A stretch of DNA of 64,000 nucleotides from Bacteroides mediterraneensis. Lineage in GTDB: Bacteria; Bacteroidota; Bacteroidia; Bacteroidales; Bacteroidaceae. Location: assembly GCF_025993685.1 (NCBI RefSeq), contig NZ_DAJPEN010000001.1:3968001-4032000 (forward strand). The letters are read 5' to 3'. The notes under the pieces were generated by a model. The model had not been told where the DNA came from and ran no database searches. It saw only the letters and a program-made list of their open reading frames with translations. The position numbers and the translations under genes were made by a program. Below are positions 44,008-52,900 of the stretch, in pieces (the stretch's first letter is position 1; each line of letters begins with the position of its first letter).

Positions 44008-47007
44008 ATGCAAAACAAAGGATTTGTAAAGGTTTTTGCGGTATTACTGACCCTTGCGTGTGCTTTTTACCTTTCATTCTCATTCGTTACACGTTATCAG
44101 ATGAACAAGGCGGCTGAGGACCCGAAGGGTTCGGCACATTACCTGGATTCCATGCAGAATCAGAAGGTGTGGTTGGGGATTTACACGCTGAAACAATGTC
44201 GTGAGATGGAAATCGGGTTGGGTTTGGACCTGAAAGGTGGTATGAACGTCATTCTGGAAGTTTCCGTACCGGACGTAGTGAAGGCGTTGGCCGACAACAA
44301 ACCGGATGAAGCCTTTAACAAGGCTGTGGCTGAAGCTGCCAAATTGCAGATTAACAGTCAGGAAGATTTCGTGACCCTGTTTGTCAGAGAATACAAAAAA
44401 CTGGCTCCGGAAGGCAAACTTGCTGAACTTTTTGCCACCCAGCAGTTGAAAGACAAAGTGAATACCCGTAGTACAGACGCAGAAGTTGAGAAAGTATTGC
44501 GCGAGGAAGTAAAAGCTGCCGTAGACAACTCTTACAATGTTTTGCGTACACGTATCGACCGTTTTGGTGTGGCTCAGCCGAACATCCAGACACTGGAAGG
44601 AAAGATGGGCCGTATCATGGTGGAACTGCCGGGTATCAAGGAACCGGAGCGTGTGAGAAAACTCTTGCAGGGTTCTGCCAACTTGGAATTTTGGGAAACT
44701 TTCGAAGCAAAAGATATCGTGCCGGTATTGGCTTCTGCTGATAACCGCGCCCGTGGCTTGCTGAACAACGAGGCTCCTGCTGATTCTGTACAGGCTGAAG
44801 CCGATACGACTGCAGTGGCTCAGGCTTCTGCCGTTTCTGCCAAAGACAGCTTGACGGCTGCCCTGAAGGGAGAGACACCGGCTGCTTCCAACGCCGATAT
44901 GGAACAGATGAAAAAAGAACATCCGTTGTTGTCTGTACTGCAGCTGAACCAGAGCGGAGTAGGTTGTATCGTAGGTTATGCCGATTATAAAGATACAGCC
45001 GATGTGAACCGTATCCTGAACATGAAGGCCGTGAAGGAAGTGATGCCGCGCGACCTGAAACTGATGTGGGGTGTAAGAGCTTCTGATTTGGATAAGAGCG
45101 GACGTATTTTTGAGTTATATGCTATTAAATCTACCCAACGTAATGGTCGTGCGCCGTTGGAGGGGGATGTTGTTACAGATGCTCGTGATTCCTATGATCA
45201 GTATAACAAACCTTGTGTAACGATGGCTATGAATACGGAAGGTGCTCGTCGTTGGGCGCAATTGACTAAAAAGAATGAGGGCCGTGAAATTGCTATCGTA
45301 TTGGATGGATATGTATACAGTGCCCCACGTTCTAACGGTGAAATTGCTGGAGGTCATTCTGAGATTACAGGTAATTTTACTCCAGAGCAGACAAAAGACT
45401 TGGCCAACGTGTTGAAATCCGGTAAGATGCCGGCTCCGGCACATATCGTACAGGAAGACATTGTAGGTCCGTCTCTGGGACAGGAATCTATCAACCAGGG
45501 TATCGTATCCTTCATCGTGGCTTTGATTGTCCTGATGGCTTACATGTGTGTGATGTACGGATTCATTCCGGGTATGGTGGCCAACGGTGCGTTGTTCATC
45601 AACTTCTTCTTCACACTGGGTATCCTTTCCTCTTTCCAGGCTGCCTTGACGATGTCCGGTATCGCCGGTATGGTGTTGTCACTGGGTATGGCCGTGGATG
45701 CGAACGTATTGATTTATGAACGTACGAAAGAAGAGCTTCGTGCAGGCAAGGGAACCAAGCAGGCTTTGGCCGAAGGTTACAAGAACGCGTTTTCTGCCAT
45801 CTTCGACTCTAACTTGACTTCTATCATCACAGGTGTTATCCTGTTCAACTTCGGTACCGGTCCGATCCGTGGTTTTGCCACTACCTTGATTATCGGTATC
45901 CTCTGTTCGTTCTTCTCAGCCGTGTTCTTGACTCGTCTGGTTTACGAACACTTCATGAACAAAGACAAATGGTTGAACCTGACATTCACTACAGGCGTTT
46001 CAAAGAACCTGATGCAGAATGTACACTATAACTTCATGGGTATTACCAAACGTTCGTTTACGATTTGGGCGATTATCATTGTAGTATGTATCGTTTCTTT
46101 CTTTGTACGCGGACTGGCACAGAGTATCGACTTCACCGGTGGACGTAACTTCGTGGTTCAGTTTGAACAGGTGGTACAGCCGGAAACCGTACGCGACCTG
46201 CTGCAGCCGAAAGTGGGAGATGCCAACGTACAGGCCATTGCCTTGGGTACAGATGGAAAGACTATCCGTGTGACTACCAACTACCGCATCAACGAAGATT
46301 CTCCGACAATCGATGCCGAAATCGAAGAGTTCCTTTACAATGCATTGAAAGAAGGTAACTTGCTGGGCAAGGGTACTACGCTCGAAATCTTCATCGACCG
46401 TGATAACCGTGCCGGAGGTTCTATCATCAGTTCTCAGAAGGTAGGTCCTAGCATTGCCGACGACATCAAGACATCCGCTATCTGGTCGGTTGTACTGGCT
46501 CTGATTGCCATCGGTGTGTATATCCTGATTCGTTTCAGCAACATCGCCTTCAGTATCGGTGCTACGGTGGCATTGATGGTAGATACCGTATTGATTATCG
46601 GTGCCTACTCCTTGTGCTACGGATGGATGCCGTTCTCTCTGGAAATTGACCAGACGTTCATTGGTGCCATCCTGACGGCCATCGGTTACTCTATCAACGA
46701 TAAGGTGGTTATCTTCGACCGTGTGCGTGAGTTTATCGGTCTGTATCCGAAACGCGAACGTGCCCAGCTGTTCAATGACTCATTGAATACGACTTTGGCC
46801 CGTACCATCAACACTTCTTTGAGTACCTTGATTGTGTTGCTGAGTATCTTCATCCTGGGTGGTGACAGCATTCGTAGCTTTGCATTCGCCATGATTCTGG
46901 GTGTGGTAATCGGTACATTGTCTTCTTTGTTCGTGGCTGCTCCGGTAGCTTACCTGACTATGGGACACAAGATGCCGAAGCAAGTAGGTGAAGTAGAGGA
47001 AGCATAA
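44008..47007 (+). CDS. secDF: Fused protein translocase subunits SecD and SecF
   Basis: A 999-residue inner-membrane protein that uses the proton gradient to pull exported proteins into the periplasm after SecYEG. The SecD half (about residues 1-660) has GLGLDLKGGMNVILEV, the periplasmic P1 domain with a low-complexity insert (about residues 255-295), and a helix cluster (GMAVDANVLIYERTKEELRA). The SecF half (from about 680) begins at SIDFTGGRNFVVQFE and has GYSINDKVVIFDRVRE. Fusion is the norm in Bacteroidetes. Bases 45085-45410 differ in codon use from the rest of the gene. Followed by an intrinsic terminator. Confidence 0.95.
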   Translation: MQNKGFVKVFAVLLTLACAFYLSFSFVTRYQMNKAAEDPKGSAHYLDSMQNQKVWLGIYTLKQCREMEIGLGLDLKGGMNVILEVSVPDVVKALADNKPDEAFNKAVAEAAKLQINSQEDFVTLFVREYKKLAPEGKLAELFATQQLKDKVNTRSTDAEVEKVLREEVKAAVDNSYNVLRTRIDRFGVAQPNIQTLEGKMGRIMVELPGIKEPERVRKLLQGSANLEFWETFEAKDIVPVLASADNRARGLLNNEAPADSVQAEADTTAVAQASAVSAKDSLTAALKGETPAASNADMEQMKKEHPLLSVLQLNQSGVGCIVGYADYKDTADVNRILNMKAVKEVMPRDLKLMWGVRASDLDKSGRIFELYAIKSTQRNGRAPLEGDVVTDARDSYDQYNKPCVTMAMNTEGARRWAQLTKKNEGREIAIVLDGYVYSAPRSNGEIAGGHSEITGNFTPEQTKDLANVLKSGKMPAPAHIVQEDIVGPSLGQESINQGIVSFIVALIVLMAYMCVMYGFIPGMVANGALFINFFFTLGILSSFQAALTMSGIAGMVLSLGMAVDANVLIYERTKEELRAGKGTKQALAEGYKNAFSAIFDSNLTSIITGVILFNFGTGPIRGFATTLIIGILCSFFSAVFLTRLVYEHFMNKDKWLNLTFTTGVSKNLMQNVHYNFMGITKRSFTIWAIIIVVCIVSFFVRGLAQSIDFTGGRNFVVQFEQVVQPETVRDLLQPKVGDANVQAIALGTDGKTIRVTTNYRINEDSPTIDAEIEEFLYNALKEGNLLGKGTTLEIFIDRDNRAGGSIISSQKVGPSIADDIKTSAIWSVVLALIAIGVYILIRFSNIAFSIGATVALMVDTVLIIGAYSLCYGWMPFSLEIDQTFIGAILTAIGYSINDKVVIFDRVREFIGLYPKRERAQLFNDSLNTTLARTINTSLSTLIVLLSIFILGGDSIRSFAFAMILGVVIGTLSSLFVAAPVAYLTMGHKMPKQVGEVEEA

Positions 47008-47032
47008 TAAGATTCTGATATAATGTTTGAAG

Positions 47033-47068
47033 AACGGCTGTTTTCCGCGTGAAGACAGCCGTTTTTTT
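47033..47068 (+). terminator. Intrinsic terminator of secDF
   Basis: AACGGCTGT (47033-47041) pairs perfectly with ACAGCCGTT (47055-47063), followed by T residues to 47068. Confidence 0.85.
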
Positions 47069-47087
47069 ATGCGTTCTTTCGTGCTGG

Positions 47088-47192
47088 AAAACGCCTTTGC
47101 GTTTGTCCTTAAACGCAAGGACGTTTGTCTTCAAACGCAAGTGCATTTAAAGTAAAACTCCCTTACGTTCTCAACCAAACGTAAAGGAGTTT
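47088..47192. repeat. Intergenic palindrome cluster between secDF and the IS66
   Basis: Three elements: (1) AAAACGCCTTTGCGTTT (47088-47104) with AAACGCAAGGACGTTT (47111-47126), the same unit as 4877-4916 with two wobble-type differences; (2) AAACGCAAGTGCATTT (47133-47148), the half-site of unit B at 4921-4938; (3) AAACTCCCTTACGTT (47155-47169) with AACGTAAAGGAGTTT (47178-47192), one wobble. The IS66 target site overlaps the right edge of the third. Confidence 0.75.
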
Positions 47193-47197
47193 CAAAT
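47190..47197. repeat. Left target-site duplication of the IS66 insertion
   Basis: TTTCAAAT, directly left of the element; repeated at 49900-49907 on the right. An 8-bp duplication is the usual size for IS66. Confidence 0.93.
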
Positions 47198-47219
47198 GTA
47201 CAACCGTCCGCGATAGCGT
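47198..47219 (+). repeat. Left terminal inverted repeat of the IS66
   Basis: 22 bases, perfectly inverted at 49878-49899. Confidence 0.95.
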
Positions 47220-47220
47220 C

Positions 47221-47251
47221 TTGTAGTCTGCCTGTAGTAATTCTAACTTTG
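47221..47251 (+). promoter_or_regulatory. Promoter of the IS66 genes
   Basis: TTG at 47221-47223 and TAACTTTG at 47244-47251 with a 20-base spacer match the Bacteroides pattern; transcription should start near 47258, only 10 bases before the first start codon. Confidence 0.6.
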
Positions 47252-47295
47252 CCATAAAATTTTAGATATGGTAAAAATAGAATACTACAGGCAGA
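47227..47295 (+). promoter_or_regulatory. Fold-back inverted repeat around the first IS66 start codon
   Basis: TCTGCCTGTAGTA (47227-47239) is perfectly inverted at 47283-47295 (TACTACAGGCAGA). The left arm lies upstream of the predicted transcription start, the right arm within the first codons; only read-through transcripts would contain both. Confidence 0.6.
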
Positions 47296-47843
47296 TTTTT
47301 TCTGCTTTTAAAGAATTATGTTCATCTGGCAAACAATCATGCTCCTTTCGTGAATATTGCCGCGGGCATGGTGTCAATTATTACAGGATGTATCTGATAT
47401 TGAAGGAAGAATACACAAGCTTGAATGATGTTCCCGGATATACAAGAGGAAGTTGTCTGAAGTTTCGTTGTTCTCAGGCTTACGAAGAATTTAAGTCCCT
47501 CTGTGCCGATGGCAGACAACCGGGACGCTTTATTGATTATTATAAAGGTTTTGGAATAACAAGGAAACAGATGAAGGACTTTCTGTGGCGCAACAGACTC
47601 CGTGTTTCGGATTTGCCCGGATATACAAGTCCCCATACATGTCGAAGTTCCCGGTATAAGGAAATACCTTTTGAGGATGTGATATTTGAGGAAGCCGGTT
47701 TTCTTCCTGCAGAAAGCTGCAATGTGATTACTGTCAGGGTAGATGGCAATGTGGAAGTAAGCTTTCCGGAAGATACGGACTTGTCTGTTATTGCGAAGTT
47801 TATCCGTAAAATGGGAAAGGAGGTCACTCATGTGGAGCCTTGA
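47268..47843 (+). CDS. IS66 accessory protein (TnpA-like, Bacteroidetes form)
   Basis: A 191-residue basic protein, first gene of the element. It has two repeated helical units with the same pattern: FKELCSSGKQSCSFREYCRG ... YRMYLILKEE and FKSLCADGRQPGRFIDYYKG ... RKQMKDFLWRN, suggestive of duplicated DNA-binding helix-turn-helix folds, then a C-terminal strand segment (CNVITVRVDGNVEVSFPEDT, then DLSVIAKFI). Its last bases overlap the start of the second gene. The role in transposition is known to be required for IS66 in other species, but the biochemical function is not settled. Confidence 0.8.
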   Translation: MVKIEYYRQIFSAFKELCSSGKQSCSFREYCRGHGVNYYRMYLILKEEYTSLNDVPGYTRGSCLKFRCSQAYEEFKSLCADGRQPGRFIDYYKGFGITRKQMKDFLWRNRLRVSDLPGYTSPHTCRSSRYKEIPFEDVIFEEAGFLPAESCNVITVRVDGNVEVSFPEDTDLSVIAKFIRKMGKEVTHVEP

Positions 47844-48186
47844 TTCATGTCTGCATCTGTGGGTCTGTCAGCATCCTGTATCCATGCGTTATGGCATCCG
47901 TGGTCTGACACAAATGATATGGTCGTGGAAAGGACATTCTCCGGCTTCGGGGAATGTATATGTGTTTTTCTCACAGGACCGTAAGACCATGAAGGCATTA
48001 AAATGGGACGGCGACGGTTTTTTGATGTACACTAAAAGACTGTCCCAAGGGCGTTTCCGTGAGGTGCTGAAAAACGGTGATGGCAGCGTCCGCAGGTTTC
48101 AATGGGATGACTTCTACATGCTGATGAGGGGGCTCACACCTGTAAAAGTAACTGTCGAAGAACGCTTTAGAATGGCTGCAAGGTAG
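47830..48186 (+). CDS. tnpB: IS66 accessory protein TnpB
   Basis: From the ATG at 47830 (MWSLDSCLHLWVCQHPVSMR) it is 118 residues, the size of IS66 TnpB, and the family core follows: RYGIRGLTQMIWS, GNVYVFFSQDRKTMKALKWD, GDGFLMYTKRLSQGRF. The open frame reaches 47791 but that extension lies inside the upstream gene. It overlaps the first gene by 14 bases, pointing to translational coupling. It is required for transposition together with TnpC in characterised IS66 members. Confidence 0.88.
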   Translation: MWSLDSCLHLWVCQHPVSMRYGIRGLTQMIWSWKGHSPASGNVYVFFSQDRKTMKALKWDGDGFLMYTKRLSQGRFREVLKNGDGSVRRFQWDDFYMLMRGLTPVKVTVEERFRMAAR

Positions 48187-48263
48187 TATATATAATATTG
48201 ATAATCAAATAATTAAATCTATAAGAAGTTGCATAAATCCGCCTTTTTTCGTAACTTTAAAGC

Positions 48264-49838
48264 ATGAAAAAGGATGAACTGATAGAACTTTTGCAACGCC
48301 AGAACGGCTTCCTTCAGGGCAAACTGGAGGAAGCCTTATCATCTGTCCGTTCACTGACTTCAGCCAACGAGAGACTGACTGCCACGGTTGAAGAACTGAG
48401 AAAGCAGATAACCTCTCTGGAGGAAACTCTCAAAGGAAAGGACATTGAACTCAGCAAGGAAAAAACTGTCCGTCAGGCAATGCGCCGTCTGCAGGAATCT
48501 CCCTCGGAAAGACAGACCGGACAGATGCTCCCCAAATCTGATGTTCCTGAACAGAAGATACAAAAGAGACATACAAACAACGGTGCGAAGAAAAAGACAC
48601 ATCCGGAATGTGAGATTGAAACCTTTGATGTAGAACCTGACGACCCGGGGTTTGATCCGGAACTGGCCAGATATATGTGTACATGCGATGTCGTGCGTTA
48701 TTCAATGGTTCCCATGCGCTTTATCAAGACAATCTATAAGGTCAAGAAGTATGTTCAGAACGGTACAATCTTCAAAGGTTCTGTTCCGGCAACTCCGCTG
48801 CTGAACTCCCAATACACTTCCTCTTTTATCGCAGGTCTGGCGGAGTTGCGCTATCTGCACGGAATGCCGCTTGAAAATGCGGTAGAATACTTCCGCTCAC
48901 ACGGCTTCGATCTTGATAAGGGTACCGCCCGGAAGCTTGTCAGCAAAACCAAGGTTCAGCTTGAGAACCTTTATAAGGCTCTTGCAAAGGCAATCCTTGA
49001 GGACAACTATATCTGTGGTGATGAGACTTATCAGAAAGTACGTCTGCAGACAGTCACTGATTCAGGGAAGAAAATAAAGAAAGGATATATCTGGGTGTTT
49101 GTCGGTATGACCACAGGTCTGGTGTATTTCTTTTATGATGACGGATCACGTTCGGCTGAAGTCTTTGAAAATGAAATAAAAGGATTTAACGGAGCCTTCC
49201 AGTGTGACTTTTACTCCGGATACCGTCATATCGGAATCGGCAATCTGAAAGGAATAAAAAGACTTCCATGCCTGCAGCATATAAAACGGAAGTTTCTGGA
49301 TATAAAGGATAGTACTATTGCCCAGCAAATGGCCAAGCGCTTCGGCCTATTGTATCACTTCGAGCATAAACACAAAACAGGAAAGGACGGATGGACTGAC
49401 GAGGACCACCTTCAGTGGAGGCAACGCTACTCAAAAGTGATGATTGAAAAAATCTACAGAGGATTGATTGAGATTAAAGACCGTCCGGGGATACCTCCTG
49501 ATGATTCTCTTAATGCCGCCGCCGATTATGCGCTGAAACAGTGGCATGAAATACCGGCAATCTTCTCTTCTCCTAAATACAGGCTTGACAACAATGAAGT
49601 TGAACGAATAAACAGGTATATATCACTGACACGAAGACGTCTGACAATAGGCTCTCATACAGGAGCCGAAGTGGCGGTGTTATACCACTCATTAGCCATA
49701 ACATGCCATAGATGTGGAATAAACATCTTTGAATACTTCTGCGACATTATAGACCGTTGTGCCGCATGGCCTCCTAATACTCCTATAGATAAATATCGTG
49801 ATTTGCTTCCGGATAGATGGAAGAAGATGAAAAGATAG
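48264..49838 (+). CDS. tnpC: IS66 transposase (TnpC)
   Basis: A 524-residue DDE transposase. An N-terminal coiled-coil/leucine-rich segment (IELLQRQNGFLQGKLEEALS) precedes a zinc-finger-like patch (ARYMCTCDVVRYSMVP, with only part of the usual Cys set) and the catalytic core: Asp253 in YICGDETYQKV, Asp315 in FQCDFYSGYRH and Glu447 in LDNNEVERINRYI. The C-terminal LAITCHRCGINIFEYF fits the IS66 tail. No disruption seen. The stop is 61 bases inside the right end. Confidence 0.95.
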   Translation: MKKDELIELLQRQNGFLQGKLEEALSSVRSLTSANERLTATVEELRKQITSLEETLKGKDIELSKEKTVRQAMRRLQESPSERQTGQMLPKSDVPEQKIQKRHTNNGAKKKTHPECEIETFDVEPDDPGFDPELARYMCTCDVVRYSMVPMRFIKTIYKVKKYVQNGTIFKGSVPATPLLNSQYTSSFIAGLAELRYLHGMPLENAVEYFRSHGFDLDKGTARKLVSKTKVQLENLYKALAKAILEDNYICGDETYQKVRLQTVTDSGKKIKKGYIWVFVGMTTGLVYFFYDDGSRSAEVFENEIKGFNGAFQCDFYSGYRHIGIGNLKGIKRLPCLQHIKRKFLDIKDSTIAQQMAKRFGLLYHFEHKHKTGKDGWTDEDHLQWRQRYSKVMIEKIYRGLIEIKDRPGIPPDDSLNAAADYALKQWHEIPAIFSSPKYRLDNNEVERINRYISLTRRRLTIGSHTGAEVAVLYHSLAITCHRCGINIFEYFCDIIDRCAAWPPNTPIDKYRDLLPDRWKKMKR

Positions 49839-49877
49839 CCGCCCAAAAATCTGGAAGGCTATCTTTTTATGTGGTGA

Positions 49878-49899
49878 ACGCTATCGCGGACGGTTGTAC
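49878..49899 (-). repeat. Right terminal inverted repeat of the IS66
   Basis: Perfect inverse of 47198-47219; ends at 49899 next to the duplicated TTTCAAAT. Confidence 0.95.
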
Positions 49900-49907
49900 T
49901 TTCAAAT
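49900..49907. repeat. Right target-site duplication of the IS66 insertion
   Basis: TTTCAAAT; identical to 47190-47197. Next to it, AAACGTGAGGACGTTTTTTAT (49909 onward) is a further small palindrome of the cluster, probably serving as terminator for either neighbour. Confidence 0.93.
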
Positions 49908-49948
49908 CAAACGTGAGGACGTTTTTTATCGGGGATGAAAAAAGGTTC

Positions 49949-52900
49949 TCAACCCTCCTTTTCGTTGGTCGTATCCTCGATAGAAGTCCCTGTCAGCTGC
50001 TTCAGATAGTCTGAGGCCGACATGCCGAATTCTTCTTTAAAACACTGACGGAAATACACGTTGCTGTTGATGCCCACTTTGAAGGCGATTTCGGAGATGG
50101 TATATTTGCCCTCCAGCAGGTATTTCTCAGCCAGGTGCATTTTGATTTTCCGGATATATTCGTTGGTAGACATCCCTGTAAGCGCTTTCACTTTTCGGTA
50201 AAGCGTGGAACTGCTCATGCATAATGCGTTGGACAATACAGTGATATCCACGTTTTCTGCTGCGGAGAGGCTTTCCGTTATGATCTGGGTAATCTTGTCC
50301 AGGAATTCTTTGTCCAGTTTGTTCATCGATTCCGTGATGATGGCCCTCTTTTCCTCCATGCTTTGTCTTTGTGGCTTCTCCGGCCGGATAGCGAAACGTT
50401 CGGACAGTAGTCTCCGTTGTGCCAGCAGGTTACTGATTCGACTCTGCAGCAGGCTGGCGCTGAAAGGCTTGGTGAGGTAGGAGTCGGCCCCGGCCTGATA
50501 TCCTTCCTCCTTGTCGGTGATGCTGTCTTTTGCAGTGAGGAGAATGACTGGGATATGGCTGGTACGGATGTCTGTTTTCAGCTTCTGGCACATCACGATA
50601 CCGTTCATCACGGGCATCATGATGTCACTGACGACAATGTCGGGGGCACATTCAGTGGCTATTTTCAGCCCCTCCTTTCCATTAGAGGCGGTTTTCACTT
50701 CATATAAATCCGTGAACGCATCGGCAATATAGTCTCGGATGTCGGCATTGTCTTCCACCACCAGTACGATGGGACGTGAATTTTTTGCGTTGTCTGCCAT
50801 TTCCAGCTTTTCCATGGTTTCTTCTTTCACTTCCTGCGTTTCTTCCTCTGTATGTATATCCTCTCCATGCAAGGCATTGGGATAAGTGTTGTTGGCCTGT
50901 AAACGCAGGTAGAAGGTTGTACCGATGTCGGGGAGGCTTTTCACTTGGATATCCCCTTCATGCAGGGTGACCAGATTCTTTACCAAGGCCAGTCCGATGC
51001 CTGTTCCCGAAGCCTGATGCTCCCCGCTTTCCTGATAATAGCGTTCAAAGATATGGTCGAGCGCCTCCTTTCCGATGCCATAGCCGGTATCTTCCACGGA
51101 AAGCTGTGCATATCGTACATCGTTTTCCGTAACCCATTCTGCCCGTACACGCACATAGCCTTTTTCGGTATATTTCAGCGCGTTGGAAATCAGGTTGTCC
51201 AGAATCATCATGATGACCTCCTTGTCGAAGAACAGAATCATGTTCTCTTCTTCCACCTCTATTAATATCTGTATGTTGGGATTGTTGTTCAATTCCTTGT
51301 ATTTCAGCCCGGTTTCATAGACCGCACTGGTCAGGTTCCCTTTGGTGACACACAGTTTCTTGTTCTGAGTCTCCGTTTTCCGGAAATCCAGTATCTGGTT
51401 AATCAGGTTCAGCAGGCGGACAGCACTTTGATGGATGACCGAAATCCGGTGGTGATCTTTGGGAGAAAGGCTGCTGTTTTTCACCATGTCTTCCAGTGGT
51501 CCTAGAATCAGGGTGAGCGGTGTGCGTAATTCGTGCGTAATGTTGGTGAAGAACCTCAGCCGTTCGTCATTCAGTCTCTGTTCCTGTTCGTGACTCATCT
51601 TTTCAGACTCATACAGATACTCCAGGTTCAGTTTGCGTTTATAGGCCCACAGTCCGCCGATGAGGATTCCGACACCTCCAAGTACGTAAAGAATTTTTGC
51701 CCACCAGGAGAGCCAAAGGGGAGGAGCGATGACGATTTCCACTTTTGAGATATCATCCGACCACTCTTGGTTCCGGATGCGGGTTTTCACCTGGAACTCA
51801 TATTTCCCCGGCGGCAGATTGCGGAAAGTCACGTTGTGCGGGTCTTTCACCGTGTACCATGCGTTTTCAAGTCCCTTCAGCATATAGGCATATTCCACTC
51901 TTTCGTTCAAGGAATAATCCTGTATGTGGAAGGAAATGTTGAAATTGTTCTGCAAAAATTTCAGCCGTATGCTTTCCCGGTTAATCAGGGGAATTTCCGT
52001 TTCATTGCTGTTTTCCGAGGTCAGCGGTTCATATATCGTTATTTTTCCGATTACAGCTTTGGGAGATTGTTTTTTATCCAGAATCTGGCTGGGAGTAAAA
52101 TAGCACAGTCCGTTGGTCGAACCGAAGTAGAGAGTGTGGTTTTTATCCTTACAAACACTTCTACCCATAAAGCTGGCCATGGGGATGTTGTCCCTGTAAT
52201 CGTAATTATAGATATCTTGCCTGTCTTTGGACAGACAGCTGATTCCTTGATTGGTGCTGAACCAGATATTTTTGTCGTCATCTTCTGTAATGGCCCAGAT
52301 GAAAGTGTTGGTCAGTCCTTCATTACGTTGGAAGATTTTATACTTCCAAGGTGACTGGTTCTCAAATTGTACGAGTCCTTCCCCGGTAGCTGCCCATATA
52401 TTCCCGGTTGAATCCTCAAAAAGCTGGTTGATGGTATTGGATGGGAATCCTCTGAAGGTGTTGAACTCCTTTAATTGTTTCCAATTGGGAGAATAAAGAA
52501 AGATTCCACTTCCAAAACTTCCTACCCATATTTGCCCTTTGGAGTCTTTGATGACTGAGCGTACCAGATTGTCGGGCATATTGATGTGATGGAGAATCTT
52601 TTGGGAGTTTCTGTCTATCTGGAAAACCCCTTCGCTCGTACCTACCCAGATGATGCCTTCCTTATCCTCAAAGAGTGACCGCACGTCATAGGTAGCCTGT
52701 TCCTTGGGAAAGATTTGCCGGAAGTTTCTAGTATGTTTGTCATAGAACATGATGCCTCCATAAAAGATGCCGAACCAAAGGTTGCCTTTCTGGTCACACA
52801 ATGCGGCCTGTATGGAGTTTCCACTAAGGTTTCCACTGTTTTCGGTATAAGTCGCTATTCTTTGTCCGTTTTCCAGTACGTTGATGCCTCCTCCGTCTGT

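Larger units (their letters stand above)
47198..49899 (+). mobile_element. Complete IS66-family insertion sequence (2,702 bp)
   Basis: Perfect 22-bp terminal inverted repeats (GTACAACCGTCCGCGATAGC plus GT) at 47198-47219 and 49878-49899, flanked by TTTCAAAT duplications. It holds three genes in the same direction: an accessory gene (47268-47843), TnpB-like (47830-48186) and the DDE transposase (48264-49838). All three frames are intact, so it may still move. It splits the terminator/palindrome spacer between secDF and the hybrid two-component gene without breaking either. Confidence 0.95.
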
